Source: Streptomyces sp. Ag109_O5-10 | Lineage (GTDB): Bacteria > Actinomycetota > Actinomycetes > Streptomycetales > Streptomycetaceae | NCBI RefSeq assembly: GCF_900105755.1 | Contig: NZ_FNTQ01000001.1 | Location: 7,750,001 to 7,814,000 of the forward strand | DNA length: 64,000 nt | Direction of reading: 5' to 3' | Part shown: positions 51,970-60,465 of the stretch, in pieces | How the letters are laid out: each line of letters starts with the position of its first letter | How positions within the stretch are numbered: position 1 is the first letter of the stretch | Translations under genes and position numbers: made by a program | The notes under the pieces: generated by a model | The model's input: the letters and a program-made list of their open reading frames with translations, nothing else | The model's database searches: none | What the model was told of the DNA's origin: nothing

Positions 51970-53472
51970 ATGGCGCAGTGGACCTCTGCGGTGGGGCCCG
52001 CGCAGCTCGCCCGGCTGCTCAACTCGCAGCAGGACCGCCCGGCCGGCCCCGGCACCCGGCGGCCGCCCGCCTACCGCGCCCTCGCCGACGGCATCCGGCT
52101 GCTGGTCCTGGAGGGCCGCGTCCCGGTCGCCGCCCGGCTGCCCGCCGAACGCGAACTGGCCCTCGCCCTGTCCGTCAGCCGTACGACGGTGGCGGCGGCG
52201 TACGAGGCGCTGCGGGCGGAGGGCTTCCTGGAGTCCCGCCGGGGCGCGGGCAGCTGGACCGCGGTCCCGGCCGGCAACCCGCTCCCGGCCCGCGGCCTGG
52301 AACCCCTGCCCCCCGAGGCGCTCGGCTCGGTGATCGACCTGGGCTGCGCCGCGCTGCCGGCCCCCGAGCCGTGGCTGACCCGCGCGGTCCAGGGCGCCCT
52401 GGAGGAACTCCCCCCGTACGCCCACACCCACGGCGACTACCCGGCCGGCCTCCCCGTCCTCCGGTCGATGATCGCCGAGCGCTACACGGCGCGCGGGATC
52501 CCCACCATGCCCGAGCAGATCATGGTCACGACCGGTGCGATGGGCGCGATCGACGCGATCTGCCACCTCTTCGGCGGGCGCGGCGAACGCATCGCCGTCG
52601 AGTCGCCGTCCTACGCCAACATCCTCCAGCTGATGCGGGAGGCGGGCGCCCGCCTGGTGCCGGTGGCGATGGCCGAGGGGCTGAGCGGCTGGGACCTGGA
52701 CCGCTGGCGCCAGGTGCTGCGGGAGGCGGCGCCCCGGATCGCGTACGTGGTCGCCGACTTCCACAACCCCACCGGGGCGCTCGCCGACGACGACCAGCGG
52801 CGCCGGCTGGTGGACGCGGCGCGCTCGGCGGGCACGGTGCTGGTCGCCGACGAGACGATGACCGAGCTGTGGCTCGACGACGACGTGCAGATGCCCCGCC
52901 CGGTCTGCGGCTTCGACCCGGCGGGCTCCACCGTCATCACCGTGGGCTCCGCCAGCAAGGCGTTCTGGGCGGGCATGCGCATCGGCTGGGTACGGGCGGC
53001 TCCCGACGTGATCCGCAGTCTCGTCGCCGCGCGGGCCTACGCCGACCTGGGCACACCGGTGCTGGAGCAGCTGGCGGTGAACTGGCTGTTCAGCACCGGG
53101 GGCTGGGCCCAGGCCGTCGACCTGCGCCGGGCCCAGGCCCGCGAGAACCGGGAGGCGCTGGTGACGGCGGTACGGCGGGAGCTCCCGGAGTGGGAGTTCG
53201 AGGTGCCCAGGGGCGGCCTCACCCTGTGGGTCCGTGCCGGGGGCCTGTCGGGCTCGCGGCTGGCGGAGGCGGGGGAACGGGTGGGGGTACGCGTCCCGTC
53301 CGGTCCGCGGTTCGGCGTCGACGGGGCCTTCGAGGGCTATGTGCGCCTTCCGTTCACCGTGGGCGGAGCGGTGGCGGACGAGGCGGCGGCACGGCTGGCC
53401 GCGGCGGCGCGGTTGGTGGAGTCGGGGACGAGTGGGGGGAGCGGCGAGGCACCGCGGACTTTTGTGGCGTAG
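51970..53472 (+). CDS. MocR/PdxR-like regulator (GntR + aminotransferase fold)
   Basis: 500 residues. An N-terminal GntR winged helix (about 35-105, PAERELALALSVSRTTVAAAYEALRAEGFLESRRG) is fused to a fold-type I aminotransferase domain with YAHTHGDYPAGLPVLR, the DFHNPTGAL region and the PLP lysine in VGSASKAFWAGMRIGW. MocR proteins sense PLP or an amino compound and usually control a divergent gene, here the YczE-like membrane protein. ATG at 51970 has GGAAGG upstream. The protein is complete. Confidence 0.88.
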   Translation: MAQWTSAVGPAQLARLLNSQQDRPAGPGTRRPPAYRALADGIRLLVLEGRVPVAARLPAERELALALSVSRTTVAAAYEALRAEGFLESRRGAGSWTAVPAGNPLPARGLEPLPPEALGSVIDLGCAALPAPEPWLTRAVQGALEELPPYAHTHGDYPAGLPVLRSMIAERYTARGIPTMPEQIMVTTGAMGAIDAICHLFGGRGERIAVESPSYANILQLMREAGARLVPVAMAEGLSGWDLDRWRQVLREAAPRIAYVVADFHNPTGALADDDQRRRLVDAARSAGTVLVADETMTELWLDDDVQMPRPVCGFDPAGSTVITVGSASKAFWAGMRIGWVRAAPDVIRSLVAARAYADLGTPVLEQLAVNWLFSTGGWAQAVDLRRAQARENREALVTAVRRELPEWEFEVPRGGLTLWVRAGGLSGSRLAEAGERVGVRVPSGPRFGVDGAFEGYVRLPFTVGGAVADEAAARLAAAARLVESGTSGGSGEAPRTFVA

Positions 53473-53599
53473 CGGTGGGGCAGCGCTTCGGCTGCGGGCG
53501 CTGGTGCCGGCTCATCAAGCCGCGGGCGTCGTGCCCGCTGGGGCCGCACGGGTGGGCGCGGGCGGCACCCGGCAAGCACCGGTGACCGTCCCCACCGGC

Positions 53600-55159
53600 T
53601 CAGCCCTCGGCGACCGCGGCCTCCATCGGCATCCCCGCCTGCTCCACCCCCTCGCTCCTCGGCGGCAACAGGGCCAGCACCGCCTCCCGGTCCACCTCGC
53701 TCGTCGCGTCGTCGTACGGATCCGGAGTCGACGGCACCTGAAGCCGCAGCACCGGACCGTGCCCCAGCCGCGCGTACCCCCGCCCCGGCGGCACCTGCGC
53801 CAACGGCGTCGTGTGCGGCGGCGCCCCCAGCACCGCGGCCAGTTCGTCCGGCAGCGCCGGTCCCAGCACGACACGCGCGCACGCGTGCTGCCGTACCGCC
53901 TCGCTCAACACGTCCGCGTTGTCGAGCTGCTCGGCGACCACCACGGTGACGTTGGCCGCGCGGCCGTGCCGGAGGGGAGCCGCCAGGAGGGCCTGCGGGT
54001 CCTTGTGGCCGTCCGCCGCGGCCAGGTGGACGAAGGCGCTGGGGCGGTCGAGGAGGATCCACAGGGGCCGCCGGCAGTCGTCCGGCGGCGGGTGGCCCGC
54101 CTGGCGTGCGCGGCTGAGGGCGATGAGCCGCCGCTCCGTCTCGTTCGCGGCCCACTCCAGGCTGGCCAGGGCCCCGGCGAGCCCGCACTCCACGGCGAGG
54201 ACCCCGTCCCGGCCGGCGAGGCACATGTACTCGCCGGTGCCGCCGCCCTCGACGACGAGGATGTCCCCGTACTGGAGGGCCTGCAGGGCGACGGAGCGCA
54301 GCAGGGTCGAGGTACCGCTGCCGGGGCGGCCCATGACCAGCAGGTGCGGTTCGGTGGAGCGGGCGCCGGTGCGCCAGACGACCGGCGGTACGTCACGCTG
54401 CTCGTCGCCGTACCCGAGCGGAAGCGTGCGCTGGACCTCGCCGGGGTCGGTGAACCCGAGGACCGTCTCGCCCGGCGCGGTGACGAAGCGCTGCGCGGCG
54501 ATGTCGGTGGGCAGCGGGGCGAGGACGGTCACCGTGAGCCGGTTGCCCTCCTCGTCCCACGCGAAGTGGTACTCGCGGCCCCGTCCGGACTTCGCGGTGA
54601 GCAGGTTCTCGATCCGCGCGCGGGCCTGCGGCTCGCCGTCCGGGAAGTACGCGGGGTAGCGGAGCAGCAGCTGGCCGAGGCGCCCCGCGTCGTCGAACTC
54701 GTGGGCGAGGAAGGCCTTGTCCCACTCCCCGCCGTGTGCGTACAGCGGCGCCGGGTCCTCGGCGGCCGAGAAGTACGGCACCAGGGCCTCGTACAGGGAC
54801 TGGAGCCGCTGGGTCTGCGACTCGTCGGGGCCCTCCGACGGGGGTGGGGTGCGGTCGCGGCCCTGCCAGGCGCTCGCCGCCATCAGCGTGATGACGGCGA
54901 GCAGCGGTCCGTACGGCACCAGCGCCACGACCAGGACGACCGAGGCCGCCAGGAACAGGAGCGGCCCGCGCTTGTCCTTGGGTGTCTCCGCCCATCTGCG
55001 CCGCCCGGCCGCGGCCAGCCGGCTCAGCCCTCGGGTCACGGTGATGAGGGGGTGGAGAACGTCGGTGGCGTTGTCGGCGGCCGTCCGGGCCAGCTCCCGG
55101 CTCCGGGCGAGCTGCGCGCCGCCGTTGCTCAGAATGCGGGGGAGAGGGCGCCGGGCCAC
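53600..55159 (-). CDS. FtsK/EccC-like ATPase-fold protein with degenerate Walker A
   Basis: 519 residues, GTG at 55159. Two N-terminal hydrophobic helices at about 70-95 (LLFLAASVVLVVALVPYGPLL) are followed by a central domain and a C-terminal RecA-like domain that resembles SpoIIIE/FtsK/EccC motor domains. The P-loop reads GRPGSGTST, where Thr replaces the Walker A lysine. The Walker B-like WILLDRPS is present. It may bind nucleotide weakly or act structurally. A 64-residue membrane protein gene lies just upstream in the same direction. A transfer or secretion role is only a guess. Confidence 0.65.
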   Translation of the reverse strand: MARRPLPRILSNGGAQLARSRELARTAADNATDVLHPLITVTRGLSRLAAAGRRRWAETPKDKRGPLLFLAASVVLVVALVPYGPLLAVITLMAASAWQGRDRTPPPSEGPDESQTQRLQSLYEALVPYFSAAEDPAPLYAHGGEWDKAFLAHEFDDAGRLGQLLLRYPAYFPDGEPQARARIENLLTAKSGRGREYHFAWDEEGNRLTVTVLAPLPTDIAAQRFVTAPGETVLGFTDPGEVQRTLPLGYGDEQRDVPPVVWRTGARSTEPHLLVMGRPGSGTSTLLRSVALQALQYGDILVVEGGGTGEYMCLAGRDGVLAVECGLAGALASLEWAANETERRLIALSRARQAGHPPPDDCRRPLWILLDRPSAFVHLAAADGHKDPQALLAAPLRHGRAANVTVVVAEQLDNADVLSEAVRQHACARVVLGPALPDELAAVLGAPPHTTPLAQVPPGRGYARLGHGPVLRLQVPSTPDPYDDATSEVDREAVLALLPPRSEGVEQAGMPMEAAVAEG

Positions 55160-55195
55160 TGCTGTCTCCTCACGGTGCGTACGGGCGGTGGGGCG

Positions 55196-55390
55196 TCAGA
55201 ACTTGATGCCGCCGAGCAGGCTCGCCAGGCTCTCGCCGCCTGCCTTGATGCTCGGTGCGATGGCCGTGCTGGAGAGATAGAAGCCGAAGAGCGCCGAGAC
55301 CGTGGCGTGCGACGGCTTCAGTCCGTCCTTCCGGAAGAAGAGGAAGACGACGATGCCGAGCACGATGACGCCTGAGATGGAGAGGATCAT
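55196..55390 (-). CDS. Small two-helix membrane protein
   Basis: 64 residues, ATG at 55390 with AGGAGAT upstream. Hydrophobic helices at about 1-19 (MILSISGVIVLGIVVFLFF) and 30-45 (VSALFGFYLSSTAIAPS), joined by a basic loop. It is 36 bases upstream of the ATPase-like gene and surely co-transcribed. The size and pairing recall small Spd/Tra-type membrane proteins, but I cannot assign a function. Confidence 0.75.
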   Translation of the reverse strand: MILSISGVIVLGIVVFLFFRKDGLKPSHATVSALFGFYLSSTAIAPSIKAGGESLASLLGGIKF

Positions 55391-55473
55391 TTGAGATCTC
55401 CTGGTGTCGAAGGGGGACAGTCACCATGAGCTCTTCCAGGATCACAGCAGGTATCCATACGATTAAAGGTGTA

Positions 55474-55504
55474 AATGGGTGAATCTGGACTTATTTCACC
55501 CATT
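55474..55504. promoter_or_regulatory. Perfect inverted repeat upstream of the small membrane protein
   Basis: AATGGGTGAA and TTCACCCATT (10-base perfect arms, 11-base spacer) lie 84 bases before the ATG at 55390, in an AT-rich promoter region (GATTAAAGGTGTAAATGGG). It is a strong operator candidate. The rest of the 55391-55731 gap must also hold the ankyrin gene promoter. Confidence 0.6.
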
Positions 55505-55731
55505 CGGCCGATCATTCTTGCTCTGTGTTGGCCGGATCGGCCGCCCCGTGGTGCGGGAAAGTGGTCGCGCGGCGGGGTTGCGGTGATCTTTACCTCGGGC
55601 AGATCCGGTCATGTGCACCGCTGAGCCAGTACGCTGGCGATTCACTCGTACGGCGCCGCGGCCCGCCCGTTGCCGTACGCTCCCCCAGTCCGCGATAGTC
55701 CCCGCAGTGCACAGGAGAGGCGGTCCGGCCG

Positions 55732-56124
55732 ATGAGCGAAGCCCCCGACCCCGAGGTCGTGGAGCTGGCGACCAAGATCTTCGATCTGGCCCGGCAGGGG
55801 CGGACCGAGGCGCTCGTGGCGTACCTCGACGCGGGCGTTCCGGCCAACCTCACCAACGACCGCGGCGACTCCCTCGTGATGCTCGCCGCCTATCACGGCC
55901 ACGCCGCGGCGGTGCGTGAGCTGCTCGCCCGCGGCGCCGAGGCGGACCGCGTCAACGACCGAGGCCAGACGCCACTCGCCGGAGCGGTCTTCAAGGGCGA
56001 GACGGACGTCGTCAAGGTGCTGGTGGAGGCCGGCGCGGACCCCGCGGCGGGCACGCCCTCGGCCGTCGACACCGCGCGGATGTTCGGCAAGACGGAGGTT
56101 CTGGAACTGTTCGGCACCTCCTGA
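55732..56124 (+). CDS. Ankyrin repeat protein
   Basis: 130 residues. About three ankyrin repeats are visible: EALVAYLDAGVPANLTNDRGDSLVMLAAYHG, AVRELLARGAEADRVNDRGQTPLAGAVFKG and DVVKVLVEAGADPAAGTPSAVDTARMFG. There is no signal peptide, so it is a cytosolic protein-binding scaffold. ATG at 55732 has a weak site (GAGAGGCGG). It stands between the small membrane protein (divergent) and the HEAT-repeat gene. Confidence 0.87.
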   Translation: MSEAPDPEVVELATKIFDLARQGRTEALVAYLDAGVPANLTNDRGDSLVMLAAYHGHAAAVRELLARGAEADRVNDRGQTPLAGAVFKGETDVVKVLVEAGADPAAGTPSAVDTARMFGKTEVLELFGTS

Positions 56125-56319
56125 CCCATCTGTTCTGACCAGCTAAAACACACAAAACGGGGGAGGCGGTACAGGGCCGCCGAAATTTCGGTCGCGGCAG
56201 GTCGAAGTGCCGAGTCATCATGACGTCGTGATTCACGGACGCGATGGCTGGGCAGGTGTTGCCGCACCGCGCGGGCCGTGATGCGGCCCGCATGGGCCAC
56301 TGACGAGAGGCAGAGAGAA

Positions 56320-56379
56320 ATGGTCTACAGCAAGCAAGAGACGGCGGGCGCTCCGACGTTGTGTCACGCGGCCAGGTAG
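56320..56379 (+). CDS. Possible 19-residue leader peptide
   Basis: ATG at 56320 follows GAGAGGCAGAGAGAA and encodes MVYSKQETAGAPTLCHAAR, then TAG. It lies alone in the 301-base gap between the ankyrin and HEAT genes, ending 46 bases before the HEAT start. The good ribosome-binding site and distinct composition suggest it is translated, but nothing proves it. Confidence 0.4.
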   Translation: MVYSKQETAGAPTLCHAAR

Positions 56380-56425
56380 TGCGTGTTCTCCGGTTGCGTC
56401 GACGCTTGATGTGAGGCTGTTTCCC

Positions 56426-57844
56426 ATGTTCGATCCGGTCATAGCGCCCAGCGGTACGCTGCTCGGCCTGCTGCAGCGGGGCCGTGGCGACGGCACGCTG
56501 CACGCGCTCACCGCCCCGCGCGCCGAGGCGCTCGCGGCGCTGAACCACTGCGTGCTCCACGACCCCCGCCACGACTGGCAGGTGGAGAACCGCTCCCTGT
56601 ACTACGCCCGGCTCTACCTCGACCTGCACGGCGAGCTGGACGCCGTCGAGGCGCACCTCTTCGACGCCGAGGACGTCCTCGACACCGAGGAGTCCCGCAC
56701 CGGCCTCGCGCTGGCCGTCCTCGGGCACCTCGCCTCCTACGGCAGGCGGGACGCGCTCGACCTGCTGCGCAGGTATGCCGCGACGGGCTCCAACTGGGCG
56801 TGGGCCCTGGACGAGCTGGCGCTGCGCGACGACGACGCGGGCCTGCGCGCCCTCGCCGTCCCGGTGCTGGGCCGTTTCACCACGGACACCGAGGGCGAGG
56901 CCGAGCTGGCCGCCGCCGTACGGGACGCGTTCGAGCCACGGCCCTGGCGGCTGTGGGCCGAGGATCCTCGCGAACCCATCGCCACGCGTGTGCGTGCCGC
57001 GCAGGAGGCCGGCTGCTTCGACCGCTGGCAGCGCCAGCTGCGGCCCACCGGGCCCCGGCCGGGGTGGAGCGTGCGGGCCGTCTTCGAATGGGCCCAGCAG
57101 GGCATCGAGCGGGGCGCGGCCCTCCATGTGCCGGCCGCCCGCTGTCTGGTCGCCGTCGCCGGTCCCGAGGACCGGCCGGAGATCCTCCAGGCCGCCAAGG
57201 ACGGCACCGACGGAGCCCGCTGCACCGCACTGCGCTACCTCGCCGACAGCAACGACCCCGACGCGCTGCACCTGATCGAGGCCGCGGTCGCCGACGGCAC
57301 GGTCACGGTCGTGGAGGCCGCCGTCGACGCCTTCGAACGCATGCGCAGTGTCGCCGCCGTCGACCGAGCACGCGGCTGGGCCCACCGGCCGGACCCGCTC
57401 GGCGCCGCCGCCGGCCGGATGCTCGCCTGCCGGGGCGGAACCAAGGACAGCGAACTGGTGCTCGCCGCGCTGCGGGAGGCCGTCCGCGGCGAAGGCCCGG
57501 ACGCGCCGACGCTGTGGACCCTCGTCGACGGCACCGGGCGCCTCGGCATCGTCTGCGCCGCCCCCGTCCTGCGCCACGTCTACCGCGAGACCGCCTCGTC
57601 CCACCTGCGTGGCCGCGCCGCCCGCGCCCTCGCCGCCACCGACCCCTCCTTCGCCACCGGCTTCGCCGTCGAATGTCTGTGGGACTGTGAGGAGACCACC
57701 CGCGAGCTCGCCGCCCGGCACGCCGAGACCGGTGACGCCCGGGTCGTCGAACAGCTCCGCCGGCTCGCCGCCGACCCCGCCGAGGAGGCGGAGGTGCAGA
57801 CGGCCGTACGCAGCCGTATCGGACCGGACCCGGCTGCCATGTGA
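56426..57844 (+). CDS. HEAT/PBS-lyase-type repeat protein
   Basis: 472 residues from ATG 56426 (GAGG ten bases upstream; GTG 56411 is an alternative). Repeated alpha-helical pairs run through the sequence, for example GARCTALRYLADSNDPDALHLIEAAVADGTVTVVEAAVDAFERM and HLRGRAARALAATDPSFATGFAVECLWDCEETTRELAARHA. These look like HEAT/PBS-lyase repeats and imply a protein-interaction scaffold. No signal peptide. The last codons form the first unit of a 27-base duplication that includes the stop. Function unknown. Confidence 0.8.
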   Translation: MFDPVIAPSGTLLGLLQRGRGDGTLHALTAPRAEALAALNHCVLHDPRHDWQVENRSLYYARLYLDLHGELDAVEAHLFDAEDVLDTEESRTGLALAVLGHLASYGRRDALDLLRRYAATGSNWAWALDELALRDDDAGLRALAVPVLGRFTTDTEGEAELAAAVRDAFEPRPWRLWAEDPREPIATRVRAAQEAGCFDRWQRQLRPTGPRPGWSVRAVFEWAQQGIERGAALHVPAARCLVAVAGPEDRPEILQAAKDGTDGARCTALRYLADSNDPDALHLIEAAVADGTVTVVEAAVDAFERMRSVAAVDRARGWAHRPDPLGAAAGRMLACRGGTKDSELVLAALREAVRGEGPDAPTLWTLVDGTGRLGIVCAAPVLRHVYRETASSHLRGRAARALAATDPSFATGFAVECLWDCEETTRELAARHAETGDARVVEQLRRLAADPAEEAEVQTAVRSRIGPDPAAM

Positions 57845-57874
57845 CATCTCCCGGACCCGGCTGCCAGGTGACAT
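57824..57874 (+). repeat. Stop-spanning tandem duplication after the HEAT gene
   Basis: CCGGACCCGGCTGCCATGTG with ACAT (57824-57847) recurs at 57851-57874 with one change (period 27). The first copy contains the TGA stop. The remaining gap to 58108 shows nothing further. Confidence 0.85.
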
Positions 57875-58108
57875 ATCACTGCATCGGACACCCGCCGCAC
57901 CTCGGGAAGCACGGGAACCACGGGGGATCCCGTACACGTTCCACACGCGGACGACCGCCCGCCGGGTGAACGGCCGGTGACCGCCGGGGCAGCCGGGCAT
58001 GGACGCCGGTTGGCCCGCTCGGGTGTGCAGGGCAACGCTCATGGGACGTTTAACCGTCGGAAAGATCCACTTTGACGCGACCACGTCCAGCACGGCGACA
58101 ACACCGGT

Positions 58109-59239
58109 ATGCGTGTCGTCATCGTGACCGAATCCTTTCCCCCCGACGTGAACGGCGTGGCCCACTGCGCGCTCCAGACCGCCCGACACCTCGTCGACCG
58201 CGGTCACGCTCCCCTCGTCGTCGCTCCGGCCCCCGCCCCCGGAAACAGGCTCGCCGCGGCCGCCGCGCCCTGCCCTGTCGTCCACGTCCCCTCCCTTCCG
58301 CTCCCGGGCTATCCCCAGGTCCGCGTGGCTCTCCCCAGTCGTAAGCTCGCCGCCGCGCTGATCGAGCACCGCCCCGACGTGGTGCACCTGGCCAGCCCCT
58401 TCATCCTCGGCGTCCGCGGCATGGCCGGCGCCGCCCGGCTCGGCATCCCGGCCGTCGCCGTCTACCAGACCGACCTGGCCGGATATGCCCGCACCTACGT
58501 GGGCGCCGGCGAGGCGGCCGCGTGGCGGCGGATCCGGTCCGTGCACGGCGCCGCCGACCGCACCCTCGCCCCGTCCACCGCCTCCATCGGCGACCTGGAG
58601 GCGCACGGGGTGCCCCGCATCCGGCTGTGGCAGCGTGGCGTGGACACCGTCCGCTTCCGCCCCGAGTTCCGCGACGAGGCCCTGCGCCGCGAGATCGCCC
58701 CGAACGGCGAGGTCATCGTCGGCTACGTCGGCCGTCTCGCCCCCGAGAAGCAGGTCGAACTCCTCGCCGGGGTCTGCGGCCTGGAGGGCGTGAAGGTCGT
58801 GATCGTGGGCGACGGGCCCGCCCAGGCCCACCTCACCGAGGCGCTGCCGGGCGCGGTCTTCCTCGGCCGCCGCACCGGCGACGACCTCGCGCGGATCTTC
58901 GCCTCGTTCGACGTCTTCGCGCACACCGGCCCCTTCGAGACGTTCTGCCAGACCGTCCAGGAGGCCATGGCCAGCGGTGTCCCGGTCGTGGCGCCCGCCG
59001 TCGGCGGTCCGATCGACCTGGTCGACCACGGCCGCACCGGGTTCCTGGTCCCGCCCCGCGACGCCGGTGCCGTACGGGAGGCCGTGGCCTGCCTCGTCGC
59101 CGACGCCGGGACGCGGGCCGCGTTCGGCCACGCCGCGCGGACCACGGTCGAGGGCCGCACCTGGGCCGCCGTCGGCGACCAGCTGATCGGCCACTACGAG
59201 GACGTGCTCGCGGCGCGCCGGCCGGTGGTGGCGGCATGA
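58109..59239 (+). CDS. GT4 glycosyltransferase (PimB/MgtA-like)
   Basis: 376 residues, GT-B fold. N-terminal RVVIVTESFPPDVNGVAHC, central WQRGVDTVRFRPEFRD (the RGVDxxRF motif of mannosyl/glucosyl GT4 enzymes), VIVGYVGRLAPEKQVELL and the EX7E motif ETFCQTVQEAMASGVPVVAP. It probably transfers a hexose from a nucleotide sugar to a lipid or glycan acceptor at the membrane. It overlaps the next glycosyltransferase by ATGA. A phosphatidylinositol or diacylglycerol acceptor is the likely family-level role. Confidence 0.87.
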   Translation: MRVVIVTESFPPDVNGVAHCALQTARHLVDRGHAPLVVAPAPAPGNRLAAAAAPCPVVHVPSLPLPGYPQVRVALPSRKLAAALIEHRPDVVHLASPFILGVRGMAGAARLGIPAVAVYQTDLAGYARTYVGAGEAAAWRRIRSVHGAADRTLAPSTASIGDLEAHGVPRIRLWQRGVDTVRFRPEFRDEALRREIAPNGEVIVGYVGRLAPEKQVELLAGVCGLEGVKVVIVGDGPAQAHLTEALPGAVFLGRRTGDDLARIFASFDVFAHTGPFETFCQTVQEAMASGVPVVAPAVGGPIDLVDHGRTGFLVPPRDAGAVREAVACLVADAGTRAAFGHAARTTVEGRTWAAVGDQLIGHYEDVLAARRPVVAA

Positions 59240-60465
59240 GCGCCACCTCGCCGGGCCCCCTGCGCATCGTCCGGCTGGCCAACTTCGTCGCCCCCGCCTC
59301 CGGCGGCCTGCGCACCGCACTGCGCGAACTCGGCAAGGGCTTCGTGGCGGCCGGGCACGAGCCGGTGCTGGTCGTGCCGGGCGAGCGCTACTCGGACCGG
59401 TACGAGGAGCAGGGCCGGGTCATCACGCTGCCCGGCCCGCTGCTGCCCGGCACCGGCGGCTACCGCGTCCTCGTCGACAGGAAGCGGGTGCAGAGCCTCC
59501 TGGAACACCTCGCCCCGGACCGCCTCGAGGTGTCCGACCGCACCACCCTGCGCTGGACCGGCCGCTGGGCCCGGCGCGCCCGGATCCCGGCCGTGATGGT
59601 CTCCCACGAGACCGCCGACGGAGTCCTGCGCACCTGGGGCATGTCCGAGAACATGTCCCGGCGCACCGCCGACGCGCTCAACATCCGTACCGCGCACACG
59701 TACGCGCGCGTGGTGTGCACGACCGAGTTCGCGGAGCGCGAGTTCATCCGCATCGGCGCGCGCAACGTCGTACGCGCCCCCCTGGGCGTCGACCTCACGG
59801 GCCGCCATCCCTCGCTGAGCGACCTCGACCTGCGGGCCCGGTACGCGCGCGAGGACGAGGCGCTGCTCGTCATGTGCTCGCGGCTGTCCGTGGAGAAGCG
59901 GCCCGGCACCGCGATCGACGCCGTCGAGGCGCTGGCACGGCGCGGCCGCCGGGTGATCCTGGTCGTGGCCGGCGACGGGCCGCTGCGGGAACGCCTGGAG
60001 CAGCGGGTGCGGGAGCGCAGGCTGCCGGTGACCTTCCTGGGGCATGTCTCCGACCGGGACAGCCTGGGCGCGCTGCAGGCGTCCGCCGACGTGGCCCTGG
60101 CGCCGGGACCCGCCGAGACGTTCGGACTGGCCGCCCTGGAGGCCATGGCCTGCGGGACGCCCGTCGTCGCCAGCGCCTCCTCCGCGCTGCCCGAGGTGAT
60201 CGGTTCGGCCGGCGCCACCGCGGCCGACCGCGGCGAGGCGTTCGCCGACGCCGTGGAGACGCTCCTGGAGCGGCCCGCGGCCGAGCGCCGGGAAACGGCA
60301 CGCGCGCGTGCGGAGTGCTTCGGCTGGGAAACGGCCGTGGAGGCGTTCCTCGCCGCCCACGACGCGCCGGTGCTGTCCCGTCGTGACGAGAGCCTTGACC
60401 ACAGTCATGACGAGAGCGGAACGACGGCGCCGGTCCGTCGTGTCGTGCCGGAGGGCGTGGCATGA
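59236..60465 (+). CDS. GT4 glycosyltransferase
   Basis: 409 residues. GT-B fold with VRLANFVAPASGGLRTALRELG, MVSHETADGVLRTWGMS, PLGVDLTGRHPS, LVMCSRLSVEKRPGTAI and the EX7E motif ETFGLAALEAMACGTPVVAS. It resembles the Streptomyces glycosyltransferases next to PimB-like enzymes. It overlaps its neighbours on both sides (4 bases each), so three genes are co-translated. Acceptor unknown. Confidence 0.87.
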   Translation: MSATSPGPLRIVRLANFVAPASGGLRTALRELGKGFVAAGHEPVLVVPGERYSDRYEEQGRVITLPGPLLPGTGGYRVLVDRKRVQSLLEHLAPDRLEVSDRTTLRWTGRWARRARIPAVMVSHETADGVLRTWGMSENMSRRTADALNIRTAHTYARVVCTTEFAEREFIRIGARNVVRAPLGVDLTGRHPSLSDLDLRARYAREDEALLVMCSRLSVEKRPGTAIDAVEALARRGRRVILVVAGDGPLRERLEQRVRERRLPVTFLGHVSDRDSLGALQASADVALAPGPAETFGLAALEAMACGTPVVASASSALPEVIGSAGATAADRGEAFADAVETLLERPAAERRETARARAECFGWETAVEAFLAAHDAPVLSRRDESLDHSHDESGTTAPVRRVVPEGVA

